NCBI RefSeq assembly: GCF_003173575.1
Contig: NZ_QGNY01000002.1
Coordinates: 1-64,000, forward strand
Direction: 5' to 3'
Source: Pedobacter paludis
Lineage (GTDB): Bacteria; Bacteroidota; Bacteroidia; Sphingobacteriales; Sphingobacteriaceae
Length of the DNA: 64,000 nt
The number at the start of each line of letters is the position of its first letter. Position 1 is the stretch's first letter. Under the pieces are notes generated by a model, which was given only the letters and a program-made list of their open reading frames with translations, did no database searches and had not been told where the DNA came from. This document shows positions 43,011 to 51,439 of the stretch, one piece after another. Made by a program: the position numbers and the translations under genes.

Positions 43011-45323
43011 ATGAAAAAATTACAGCTTATAGGCTTTGTAATTCTATATACATTATTAAGCAGTACTGCTTTTGCATCTGTTTTAAAAGACATTAAGGGC
43101 AAGGTTATCGATGCCAGCAATAAACAAACTTTACCTGGCGCTACTATTTTTATACCTGATTTAAAAGTTACCGCAGTAACCAATAACGATGGTGAATTTA
43201 CTTTGAACAATCTTCCTGCTAAGGGAACATACTTGGTAGAAGTTCATTACGTAGGATACAAAACGGCTACTCAGGTAGTCAATCTTACCTCTGCGAATAG
43301 TTTAGAATTTGCACTTCAGCCAACAGCAATCGAAACTAAGGAAATTGTAATTACAGGCAGTTTAATAAGCAGTACCAGCAAAAGAAACAGCGCTTCATCT
43401 GCGGTGGTTGGTAAAGATCAGCTTTTACAGCCTTCTACAAATTTAATCGATGCTTTAACTAGAATCCCCGGTGTATCGCAAATTACCACAGGGCCATCCA
43501 TTTCAAAACCTGTTATTAGGGGCTTGGGCTACAACCGAATTGTAACCTTAGATGATGGAATTAAACAGCAAGGACAGCAATGGGGCGACGAGCACGGAAT
43601 TGAGATTGATCAGTTTAAATCAGATCGTGTTGAGGTTTTACGTGGTGCCGCATCTTTAATGTATGGATCTGATGCACTGGGTGGCGTAATCAACTTACTA
43701 GAGCCGAGCACTGCGCCAGAAGGACAGGTTAAAGGCGAGTTTATCACCAATTATTCTACAAACAACGGACTTACAGCCAACTCGTTAATGCTAAATGGAA
43801 ACGAGAATGGATTTGTTTGGAGAGCAAGAGGAACGTATAAAAACGCTTATTCTTTTAAAACTCCTACGGGATATTTTCCCAACTCTGGTTTTAATGAAAC
43901 GGATTTAAGCGGAATGGTTGGCTTAAATAAAAGCTGGGGTTACACCCATTTAAACGTATCTAATTTCCGCAATAACATTGGTTTTTACGAGCCTACTTTA
44001 GATGCCAACGGAAATTTTGTTAAGGAAGATGGCGATGCTTTTACCAATGATGATTATAAAAATCGCGATTTGGAGTACCCTCGTCAAGACATTAGGCATT
44101 TTAAAATTGCTTTAAACAATAACTTTATTTTGGGAGATGGAAACTTAAAGGCCGATTTTGGCTATCAGCAAAATCAACGCCGTGAATTGGATGGACCAGA
44201 CCCGGCTCTATTTTTCGATCTTAAAACTTACAACGCAGATTTAAAATACTATATCCACGAAAACAACGGATGGCAACCTGTTTTTGGTTTAAGCCTTGAT
44301 GATGCGCACAGCCAAAATAAGGGAACAGAATTTTTAATTCCCGCCTACGATACTTTTGGTTTGGGTGTTTTCGCTTTTGCGAAGAAAAATTGGGACAAAA
44401 ATACGTTTAGCATTGGTGCCCGCTACGATTTCCGTAAAAACAATGGAAAACAACTTTTTGACGATGGCGAAGAACTTTTTGCGCCTTTTCAAAACAAGTT
44501 TTCTAACGTGAGCGGCGCCCTAGGCTTTACCCACCAGTTTAACGAGGAATGGAATTTTAAAGCCAATGCAGGTTCAGCATTCCGTGCGCCAAATCCAGCA
44601 GAATTAGGTTCAAATGGTGTGCATGAAGGAACATTTAGATATGAAATCGGTAACGCTAATTTAAGTCCGGAACGCAGTTATCAAATAGATGCAACTTTAG
44701 AGTACGAAGGAAAAATTGTGAGTGCAAGCGCTGGCGTTTACAACAACTATATCCACAATTATATTTATGCATCTAACAATGGTGAGTTAAGAAACGTAGA
44801 TGGAACAGATTATGCCCTTTATCGTTATGGTCAGGTAAATGCGAATTTATATGGTGCTGAGGCCAGTTTAACCATTCACCCCGTTCCATTTATCCATTTC
44901 GAAAATACGTTCGGATATGTACATGCCCAAAACAATACTTTGGCCAAGCCGCTTTCATTTATCCCCGCCGGAACTTTAAGAAACGAATTGCGCTTTGAGC
45001 CTAAGTTAAAAGGGACAAATGATGCTTACCTATCTGTGGGTATAAATTCGGCCTTTAAACAAACCCGTGTTGATGATGTTTTTGAAACACCAACAAGTGG
45101 TTATACCTTGCTAAATGCAGGAATAGGTGCTACTTTTAATTTGGGCAAACAGCCGATTAAATTATCAGTTTCTGCAAATAATTTGTTGGATCAAAAATAT
45201 TATGATGCTTTGAGCAGATTTAAACCAGGTCGTTTTGATCAGGAAAATCCAAATCTTGGTGTTTACAATACAGGCAGAAACATCACCTTTGGGTTATATG
45301 TACCCTTTACTTTGGTAAAATAA
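43011..45323 (+). CDS. TonB-dependent receptor, probable metal or metal-chelate importer
   Basis: A 770-residue outer membrane receptor from ATG 43011 (a TTG 12 codons earlier is rejected because the signal peptide ending SSTAFAS starts at this ATG). A carboxypeptidase-regulatory-like domain (~26-105) precedes the plug: LIDALTRIPGVSQITTGPSI, KPVIRGLGYNRIVTLDDGIK and VEVLRGAASLMYGSDALGGV. The barrel ends NITFGLYVPFTLVK. The QQWGDEHGIEID stretch after the plug recalls ZnuD-like metal receptors. With the upstream His/Cys protein this suggests zinc, copper or a related metal; the ligand is not proven. Confidence 0.9.
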   Translation: MKKLQLIGFVILYTLLSSTAFASVLKDIKGKVIDASNKQTLPGATIFIPDLKVTAVTNNDGEFTLNNLPAKGTYLVEVHYVGYKTATQVVNLTSANSLEFALQPTAIETKEIVITGSLISSTSKRNSASSAVVGKDQLLQPSTNLIDALTRIPGVSQITTGPSISKPVIRGLGYNRIVTLDDGIKQQGQQWGDEHGIEIDQFKSDRVEVLRGAASLMYGSDALGGVINLLEPSTAPEGQVKGEFITNYSTNNGLTANSLMLNGNENGFVWRARGTYKNAYSFKTPTGYFPNSGFNETDLSGMVGLNKSWGYTHLNVSNFRNNIGFYEPTLDANGNFVKEDGDAFTNDDYKNRDLEYPRQDIRHFKIALNNNFILGDGNLKADFGYQQNQRRELDGPDPALFFDLKTYNADLKYYIHENNGWQPVFGLSLDDAHSQNKGTEFLIPAYDTFGLGVFAFAKKNWDKNTFSIGARYDFRKNNGKQLFDDGEELFAPFQNKFSNVSGALGFTHQFNEEWNFKANAGSAFRAPNPAELGSNGVHEGTFRYEIGNANLSPERSYQIDATLEYEGKIVSASAGVYNNYIHNYIYASNNGELRNVDGTDYALYRYGQVNANLYGAEASLTIHPVPFIHFENTFGYVHAQNNTLAKPLSFIPAGTLRNELRFEPKLKGTNDAYLSVGINSAFKQTRVDDVFETPTSGYTLLNAGIGATFNLGKQPIKLSVSANNLLDQKYYDALSRFKPGRFDQENPNLGVYNTGRNITFGLYVPFTLVK

Positions 45324-45365
45324 TCAATGTACTTCATTTTCAAGATGCCTTCTTGGAAAATAGTT

Positions 45366-45400
45366 GCGGGGCTAATCGAAAGATCAGTCCCGCTTTTTTT
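45366..45400 (+). terminator. Terminator after TonB receptor gene
   Basis: GCGGGGCT (45366-45373) pairs with AGTCCCGC (45386-45393) through one G-T pair, followed by seven T residues. A clear intrinsic terminator. Confidence 0.9.
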
Positions 45401-45415
45401 ATTTTAAACAACATC

Positions 45416-45446
45416 TGTCATGCAAGTCTGAGCTTGTCGAAGGACA
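45416..45446. repeat. Dispersed repeat (CCTTCGAC family), second copy
   Basis: CTGAGCTTGTCGAAGG (45428-45443) is the inverse of 18504-18519 with one mismatch, again within TGTC...GACA-like ends. Confidence 0.6.
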
Positions 45447-45552
45447 AATGTTTTATGTTTGCACCTGCTTCATACCTCAGCATGATAGCTTATCCAGAGT
45501 TGCATATATATTTCATCTAACGAGCCGGCAATTACGGATTAGGTAAAAACAT

Positions 45553-45591
45553 AGCCACAGATTATTATTTTTAATCTGTAAATCTGTGGCT
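45553..45591 (-). terminator. Terminator after NADH:flavin oxidoreductase gene
   Basis: AGCCACAGATT (45553-45563) and AATCTGTGGCT (45581-45591) form a perfect 11 bp stem 12 bp beyond the minus-strand stop codon, followed on that strand by a T-rich stretch. Confidence 0.75.
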
Positions 45592-45603
45592 TAATAATAA
45601 AAA

Positions 45604-46683
45604 CTACTTCTTAAAAATTTCTCTTTTTGCCCTAACATATTGGTTCGGCCATTCCGTTTCATCACCCAAAATTTGAGCCGCATGCGTTGGGAAATAAGCA
45701 TCTCGTAAAGATTCTCTGGCAATGAAAATTAGATCGGCTTTTCCCTGTTCTAAAATTTCTTCCGCTTGGTGTGCTTCTACAATAACACCTACGGCACCCG
45801 TGTAAATCCCAATTTCGTTTCTAATCTTATCTGCAAAAGGAACCTGATAATTTGGTCCAGCAGGAATTTTTGCATCAGGTACATTTCCACCAGAAGAAGT
45901 ATCAATTAAATCGACACCCTTATCTTTTAAAACCGCAGCCAATTGAACCGCATCATTTTCATCCCAACCGCCTTCAGTCCAGTCTGTAGCAGAAATACGA
46001 ACAAAAATTGGCAGTTCTTCAGGCCAAACAGATTGTACAGCTTCTACCACATCAATAGTAAAGCGAATGCGATTTTCGAAACTTCCACCATATATATCGG
46101 TGCGTTTATTACTCAGCGGACTAAAAAACTGGTGCAATAAATATCCGTGTGCCGCATGGATTTCCACTACTTTATAACCCGCAACCTTTGCCCGTTGCGC
46201 TGCTGCCCTAAAGGCAAAAACCACATCCTGAATTTCTTTAATGCTGAGCTCGTGCGGAATTACCTGCCCTGGTTTAAAGGGAATGGGAGAAGCACTTACG
46301 GGCAACCAGCTTTTCTCTCCTTCGGCAATTTGTTCACCACCTTCCCAAGGCACATCGCAACTGGCTTTTCTACCCGCATGCGCCAATTGAATTCCTGCTA
46401 TGGCTCCATTTTGATGGATAAAAGAAACTATCTGTTTAAGCTTTTCTACATGTTCATCTTTCCAAATCCCCAAATCGGCATAAGTAATTCTTCCATCCGC
46501 TGTTACTGCAGAGGCTTCTTGAATAATTAGTCCTGCCCCGCCTACCGCACGGCTTCCCAAATGTACAAGGTGCCAATCGTTTGCAAATCCATCAACCGCC
46601 GAATATTGGCACATGGGTGAAATTACAATTCTATTTTTTAAGGTTACGTCTTTAAGTTTTAATGGGGAAAATAATTTCGACAT
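45604..46683 (-). CDS. NADH:flavin oxidoreductase, YqjM-like old yellow enzyme
   Basis: A 359-residue FMN-dependent ene-reductase with a TIM barrel. YqjM-class features are SPMCQYSA (Cys25 and Tyr27 near the flavin), HLGSRAVGGAGLIIQEASAV (~41-60), the substrate-binding HAGRK (~105-109), HAAHGYLLHQFFSPLSNKRTD (~176-196), and GSFENRIRF. These enzymes reduce activated double bonds of quinones, enones or nitro compounds using NADPH. The physiological substrate is unknown. It stands alone, divergent from the ABC operon. Confidence 0.93.
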   Translation of the reverse strand: MSKLFSPLKLKDVTLKNRIVISPMCQYSAVDGFANDWHLVHLGSRAVGGAGLIIQEASAVTADGRITYADLGIWKDEHVEKLKQIVSFIHQNGAIAGIQLAHAGRKASCDVPWEGGEQIAEGEKSWLPVSASPIPFKPGQVIPHELSIKEIQDVVFAFRAAAQRAKVAGYKVVEIHAAHGYLLHQFFSPLSNKRTDIYGGSFENRIRFTIDVVEAVQSVWPEELPIFVRISATDWTEGGWDENDAVQLAAVLKDKGVDLIDTSSGGNVPDAKIPAGPNYQVPFADKIRNEIGIYTGAVGVIVEAHQAEEILEQGKADLIFIARESLRDAYFPTHAAQILGDETEWPNQYVRAKREIFKK

Positions 46684-46841
46684 GATGATTTTTCTTTATA
46701 CAAACATACAATCTCTGCGTTAAGGATGTTTTAACGCAATAAATATTAAATCATATTTTACAAGCCCGTTATAAAAACTGGAAGCTTTAAAAAATTATTT
46801 CAAAAATAATTTGGAGGTGATCAAAATAGAACATACTTTAG

Positions 46842-46861
46842 TGTATTATTTAACTAATACA
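46842..46861 (+). promoter_or_regulatory. Candidate YtrA-type operator
   Basis: TGTATTA-N6-TAATACA is a perfect 7 bp inverted repeat, inside the wider AGTGTATTA...TAATACAGT, ending 6 bp before the ATG at 46868. It resembles the AGTGTA-spacer-TACACT dyad I recall for Bacillus YtrA. The GntR protein of the same operon is the likely binder. A second dyad, AAATTATTT-CAA-AAATAATTT, is at 46792-46812. Confidence 0.6.
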
Positions 46862-46867
46862 GTAGAT

Positions 46868-47695
46868 ATGATAAAAATTAACAATCTTAATTTTGGTTAC
46901 AGCAAGCATAAGCCTTTGTTCAAAAACATGAGTATGCAACTAAGTAATGGCCATATTTATGGCTTGCTTGGAAAAAACGGGGCGGGTAAATCTAGTTTAT
47001 TAAAAAACATAGCAGGTTTAGTTTATGCGCAAAGCGGAGCTTTAGACGTTATGGGGTTTAATCCCGCAAAGAGACAACCTGCACTATTGGAGCAGATCTG
47101 TTTTATTCCTGAGGAATTTTATTTGCCTTCGGTAAAAATCGATGCTTATGTAAGGGCCAATGCTCCTTTCTATAAAAAATTCGATCATCAATATTTTGGC
47201 AATCTCTTAAAGGAGTTTGATATTCCTGTAGGTCAGAAGTTGATTAACATGAGTTATGGCCAAAAGAAAAAGGTAATCATTGCTTTTGGACTTGCAACTC
47301 AAGCTAATCTCATCATTATGGATGAACCCACAAATGGTTTGGATATCCCTTCGAAAGCACAGTTTAGAAAAATCATGGCTTCGGCGATGACAGAAGATCG
47401 TTGCATTATTATTTCTACCCATCAGGTTAGGGATTTGGATAACTTGATCGATACCGTAATTATGCTTGATGAAAATGACGTGGCTTTGAAAGCTTCGGTA
47501 CAAGAAATTACAGAGAAATTAACTTTCAAAAGAGTTAAGGAAATTGATGAAAGCATCATTTATGCAGAGCCATCACTTTCCGGTTACAATGCCGTTATGC
47601 CAAATTATCATCAAGAAGAAAGCAAGCTGGATATGGAGCTTTTATTTAATGCCATCCTTGCCGAGAAAATCAAATTTAAACCCCTATTTAATTAA
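46868..47695 (+). CDS. ABC transporter ATP-binding protein
   Basis: A 275-residue ABC ATPase. The ATG at 46868 gives a canonical start (MIKINNLNFGY); a TTG at 46811 would translate through the putative operator. Walker A is GKNGAGKS (35-42), the signature is SYGQ (129-132, degenerate from LSGGQ), and Walker B is LIIMDEP (148-154) with switch His in ISTHQ. A C-terminal extension of about 60 residues is typical for antibiotic- or bacitracin-type exporters of the YtrB group. It pairs with the membrane protein that starts 9 bp later. Confidence 0.93.
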   Translation: MIKINNLNFGYSKHKPLFKNMSMQLSNGHIYGLLGKNGAGKSSLLKNIAGLVYAQSGALDVMGFNPAKRQPALLEQICFIPEEFYLPSVKIDAYVRANAPFYKKFDHQYFGNLLKEFDIPVGQKLINMSYGQKKKVIIAFGLATQANLIIMDEPTNGLDIPSKAQFRKIMASAMTEDRCIIISTHQVRDLDNLIDTVIMLDENDVALKASVQEITEKLTFKRVKEIDESIIYAEPSLSGYNAVMPNYHQEESKLDMELLFNAILAEKIKFKPLFN

Positions 47696-47704
47696 TCTCC
47701 CAAC

Positions 47705-48523
47705 ATGAACAACACATTTAACATAAATAGATTTGGCCTATTGCTGAGAAGACAATGGTTAGATTTTGGCAAGATTTACTTATTAAGCTTGATTGTAATT
47801 TTTGGTGTATTGATTGGGTTTTATGCATTTAATATCCCAAAGGCACAAGACGGGCTTCCGCCAATGGATCTGAATTACGTTAGCTTGAGATTTAGATATC
47901 CCATTTTTGGAATCGTAGGTTTCTTGTTCATTAGCATAGTAGCCAGTAGCTATTTTAGTAATCTTGGTCAAAAATCGAAAGCGATAATCGATTTAATGAC
48001 ACCATCATCAACTTTCGAGAAATTTTTAGCGGGTGTATTTTACACAGCCATATTAAGCGTGGCAAGTTATCTGTTTATTTTCTACATCACCGATTTTGCC
48101 TTTTGCAAATATATCGATAGTAGTTTTAGCACTTTTCCCTATGATGCAAGTTTAACTTTTATGGGTAAAATTACGCACATTCATGGGATTCACGCCCAAC
48201 TACTCAATGATGAAATGGATTTCGAAGAATACAGAGGCTTCTCATTTCTTCCATTTTTGGTAACAAGCATTTTTTTGCTGGGATCGGTATACTTTAACCG
48301 CTTTCATTACATTAAAACCGCAGTTTCGGTTGTAATTTCTGTGGCAATTATTATGTACATCGTTTACCTTTCTGTGTCGAAAATTGGCGAGAACATGGTT
48401 CAGATTACGGATTCTCAAAACAACGAAAAGATTGCGTTTACAATCATATTTGTTTCGTCTGTTATACTGTGCTTGTTTTTTTGGGTGATTACTTATGTTC
48501 GCCTAAAAGAGAAAGAAGTATAA
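47705..48523 (+). CDS. ABC exporter membrane subunit
   Basis: A 272-residue integral membrane protein with about six hydrophobic segments (~30-48, 70-90, 112-135, 183-200, 205-225, 243-266). It has no strong family signature that I can name but has the architecture of an ABC-2-type permease. Its position 9 bp after the ATPase gene and 17 bp before the GntR gene makes it the obvious partner. The transported compound is unknown. Confidence 0.78.
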   Translation: MNNTFNINRFGLLLRRQWLDFGKIYLLSLIVIFGVLIGFYAFNIPKAQDGLPPMDLNYVSLRFRYPIFGIVGFLFISIVASSYFSNLGQKSKAIIDLMTPSSTFEKFLAGVFYTAILSVASYLFIFYITDFAFCKYIDSSFSTFPYDASLTFMGKITHIHGIHAQLLNDEMDFEEYRGFSFLPFLVTSIFLLGSVYFNRFHYIKTAVSVVISVAIIMYIVYLSVSKIGENMVQITDSQNNEKIAFTIIFVSSVILCLFFWVITYVRLKEKEV

Positions 48524-48540
48524 TTTAAAAAGGTATAAAA

Positions 48541-48915
48541 ATGGAATTTAGAGATAACAAGGCAATATACCTTCAAATAGCAGAATATGTTTGCGAGCAT
48601 ATTTTACTAGGGAAATGGAAAGCCGACGAAAAAGTGCCTTCGGTTAGGGAAATGGCTGTAGAGCTAGAAGTAAACCCGAATACCGTTATGCGCACATACG
48701 AATTACTACAAAACAAAAACATCATCAACAATAAAAGGGGAATAGGCTTTTTCGTAGCGGAGAATGCTATAGATGGAGTAAAAAGCTATAGAAAAGTTCA
48801 GTTCATGGATGATGAATTACCGGTAGTATTTAGAAATATTTATTTATTGAACATTGGTTTTGACGAACTGAAAACCAAATATGAAACTTTTGTTAAAGAA
48901 AATTTTAACGCTTAA
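48541..48915 (+). CDS. GntR family regulator, YtrA subfamily
   Basis: A 124-residue repressor with an N-terminal winged helix (IYLQIAEYVCEHILLGKW, KVPSVREMAVELEVNPNTVMRTYELLQ, ~10-60) and only a short dimerisation tail, the YtrA layout. Such regulators control the ABC operon in which they lie, often in response to cell-wall-active compounds. A matching dyad lies before the first gene. It is third in the operon, 17 bp after the permease and 3 bp before the next gene. Confidence 0.93.
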   Translation: MEFRDNKAIYLQIAEYVCEHILLGKWKADEKVPSVREMAVELEVNPNTVMRTYELLQNKNIINNKRGIGFFVAENAIDGVKSYRKVQFMDDELPVVFRNIYLLNIGFDELKTKYETFVKENFNA

Positions 48916-48918
48916 AAT

Positions 48919-49761
48919 ATGAAAACAAGTAACAAATTATTAATCGTTCTTGCTCTATTATTAATCATTGTACCGATTATAGCAATTGCAATAAATATTA
49001 AAATTAACTACAAATATGTAGTACACGAAGACTATATTTCTAAGCAGGAAATAAACAATGAGCCATTTAATAAAAAATCTGCTCAGAGAATGGCCATTCC
49101 AATTTCAAAGCCATTTGATTACGTAATTGTTAATGATGCAAAAAATCTTCGTTTAGAAATTCACTTAAATAATTCTGATGTATCAGGTATAAAAATTCCG
49201 GAATACGCTAAAGATTATTTCAACTTTGATGTTGATGACAAAGGAATTTTAAACATTACAATAAAAGGGAATCCATATAGTGGGAATCAAATTCCAATTA
49301 GTATTTATGCTCCAAAGTTTAAGAAAATAAATGTATCTAATTCAGATTTGCTAGTTGTAACCGCCACCTCAGATTCTCTTGAGGCCAATATGAGCAAAGT
49401 CCAGTCTTTTAGTCTCTCTGGCGGGATTACGACTAATGATAATCGTGGCAACGTGATTAGAACGGTAAACGATACCAAAATTGGCAAATTGACCATTAAC
49501 TTAATCAACTCAAATTTTTCTAGCGATGGCCATTCTTATCAGGATTTAATCATCAATACGAAAGGGGTGTCGCAAATTGGACTCAACGGAGATGAAAATG
49601 CAAAAGATAGATATAGCATTAAAAACTTAGCCGTAAATACAACAGATACAGCTGAAGTTGTAATCAACAATATTAACATTAACAATCTCTCTGGCAAGAT
49701 CTCCGATCACACTAAAATTCAAGCACCAGTAGCTAATTTAAAACAGCTTTTTAAAAATTAA
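48919..49761 (+). CDS. Membrane-anchored GIN/DUF2807-like protein
   Basis: A 280-residue protein with one N-terminal membrane segment (residues ~7-27, LLIVLALLLIIVPIIAIAI) and an exported domain rich in short strands (FDYVIVNDAKNLRLEIHL, ISIYAPKFKKINVSNSDLL, LTINLINSNFSSDG). The pattern resembles the GIN/DUF2807 fold also seen at 39674. It is the last gene of the ABC/GntR operon, 3 bp after gntR, and may sense or bind an envelope stressor; this is inference. A strong terminator follows. Confidence 0.72.
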   Translation: MKTSNKLLIVLALLLIIVPIIAIAINIKINYKYVVHEDYISKQEINNEPFNKKSAQRMAIPISKPFDYVIVNDAKNLRLEIHLNNSDVSGIKIPEYAKDYFNFDVDDKGILNITIKGNPYSGNQIPISIYAPKFKKINVSNSDLLVVTATSDSLEANMSKVQSFSLSGGITTNDNRGNVIRTVNDTKIGKLTINLINSNFSSDGHSYQDLIINTKGVSQIGLNGDENAKDRYSIKNLAVNTTDTAEVVINNININNLSGKISDHTKIQAPVANLKQLFKN

Positions 49762-49764
49762 TCT

Positions 49765-49802
49765 AAAAACCTGCGATTTATAAATGAATCGCAGGTTTTT
49801 TA
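49765..49802 (+). terminator. Terminator of the ABC/GntR operon
   Basis: A perfect 14 bp stem, AAAAACCTGCGATT (49765-49778) with AATCGCAGGTTTTT (49787-49800), loop of 8, beginning 4 bp after the stop. A-rich and T-rich ends make it likely bidirectional. Confidence 0.95.
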
Positions 49803-49858
49803 AGGATATAAAACATACGTCTTCATAAATAGCTGTCTTTTATTAGGCTAATTCGTCT

Positions 49859-50352
49859 TTAATCCTCTTCTTCCTCGCCAGTTAATGGCAAGGCCAAATG
49901 CGTTAGCAGACCAAATATCCGGACGCATCTACATACCCCTGTGTATAAACAATTGGCAAAATATTTTCATTCTAAAAATCGACAAACGCTGTACTGTTTT
50001 TAAAGCAATTCCCGAAAATCCGTAACTTAACGATTGAATTTTTAAAAGCAACATTAACTTTACAATCTATTTTGGTAATTCTTCACCCGTTCGGCAGGCA
50101 TGAGAAAGCAATAAATTGTGTTGAAGTTTGGTTAAATTTTCTTGCCCTAACTTTACATTTTGCAGATAGCCAAAACCGATGTTTATATTATAAACCGGAT
50201 CAGTATGCTGCTTTAACTTATCATTAAGGTAAGTTCTACATTTTTCAATTCGCTTTACAGCTTTCGCTTAACGCAATTGCTTTGTTATTTTCTGCAATTT
50301 CTGATGGCAAGCATATTGTTAATGGCGATTTGCTGATGTAAAAAACGGGCAT
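49859..50352 (-). pseudogene. Decayed aromatic amino acid ammonia-lyase (HutH/PAL family), N-terminal part
   Basis: The apparent gap before the hydrolase gene hides a broken minus-strand gene. Reading from ATG 50352 with at least two frame changes and several stops gives MPVFYISKSPLTI, IALSESCKAN, IEKCRTYLNDKLKQHTDPVY, NINIGFGYLQNVKLG, HNLLLSHACRTGEELP, IVKLMLLLK, NENILPIVYTQG, DASG (the MIO-forming Ala-Ser-Gly) and HLALPLTGEEEED. These are in the order found in histidine/phenylalanine ammonia-lyases. Only about the first third of a ~500-residue enzyme remains; the C-terminal part is deleted. Whether it used His, Phe or Tyr cannot be decided. Confidence 0.88.
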
Positions 50353-50442
50353 GGTTTTTAATCTATTTGGTGATCAAAAGTATAAATTAAGTATTAAATT
50401 AGGCCACATCGCTTTTGATATTCGATATAATAAATTTTAATT

Positions 50443-51429
50443 ATGAAAAGACTTTTCCTATTAATTGCAGTTTCCCTAATTATTTCCAATTACACTAAGG
50501 CACAAAAAATTGATACTCTGTCTATCACACTTGAGAATGTAAAATACCCTTATCCTGTCAAATATTTCCCGATCAATACGGAAGGACAGGATATTAAAAT
50601 GGCTTATATGGATGTAGCGCCAACTATCGCTCCAAACGGCAGAACGGTGATTCTTTTCCACGGAAAAAATTTTGGCGGGTATTATTGGGGAAATGTGATT
50701 AAGGCGTTAACTGCAGTTGGCTATCGAGTTATTGCTCCTGACCAGATTGGGTTTGGAAAATCATCCAAACCATTTATCCACTACAGCTTTCATCAAATGG
50801 CTTACTGGAACAAGAAATTGTTAGATACTTTGGGTGTACAAAAGGCTTCGGTTTTAGGCCATAGCATGGGCGGAATGCTCGCCACTCGCTTTGCATTAAT
50901 GTATCCGGATAAAACTGAAAAATTATTGCTCGAAAATCCTATCGGGTTGGAAGATTATAAAACCTTTGTTCCTTACACAACAACCGAACAACAATATCAA
51001 ACCGAACTTAAAACTACTGCTGAAAGTGTTCGGAAATATTACCAAAGCTCTTATTTCACGTATTGGAAACCAGAATATGAAAGTTTAGTTGGTGTTGCCG
51101 GTGGCGTAACTTTTAGTGCCGATTACCCAAGATGGGCTAAAGTTGCAGCATTAACCTATACCATGATTTATGAGCAACCTGTTGTTTATGAGTTTCAAAA
51201 CCTAAAAGTACCAACCATTTTATTTATCGGAAAAGAGGATAAAACAATTGTTGGCAAAGGACTTTTGTCTGCAGATCAACAAACATTACACGGTCAATAT
51301 AAATTTTTGGGTAAGCAAACCGCAGCTAAAATACCCGGTGCAAAAATTGTAGAATTTGAGGCGTGTGGGCATATTCCACATATTGAAATTCCTACAGAGT
51401 TCCTTGTCGCTTTAACTGGAAGCTTATAG
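50443..51429 (+). CDS. Secreted alpha/beta hydrolase
   Basis: A 328-residue exported hydrolase (signal peptide to ~20, NYTKAQ). The alpha/beta fold is shown by the oxyanion region LFHGKNFGG (71-79), nucleophile elbow GHSMGG with Ser141, likely acid Asp266 (IGKEDKT) and His310 (CGHIPH). It resembles the epoxide-hydrolase/lactonase/haloperoxidase-like group, but the substrate is unknown. It stands alone; the ammonia-lyase remnant lies upstream and the hairpin array directly downstream. Confidence 0.9.
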   Translation: MKRLFLLIAVSLIISNYTKAQKIDTLSITLENVKYPYPVKYFPINTEGQDIKMAYMDVAPTIAPNGRTVILFHGKNFGGYYWGNVIKALTAVGYRVIAPDQIGFGKSSKPFIHYSFHQMAYWNKKLLDTLGVQKASVLGHSMGGMLATRFALMYPDKTEKLLLENPIGLEDYKTFVPYTTTEQQYQTELKTTAESVRKYYQSSYFTYWKPEYESLVGVAGGVTFSADYPRWAKVAALTYTMIYEQPVVYEFQNLKVPTILFIGKEDKTIVGKGLLSADQQTLHGQYKFLGKQTAAKIPGAKIVEFEACGHIPHIEIPTEFLVALTGSL

Positions 51430-51439
51430 AATTGTTGCA

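Noticed and set aside
46811..46867. TTG start of the ABC ATPase with GGAGG-like sequence beside it
   Set aside because: ABC ATPases start with the first strand as at ATG 46868, and the extension would translate through a perfect operator-like dyad.
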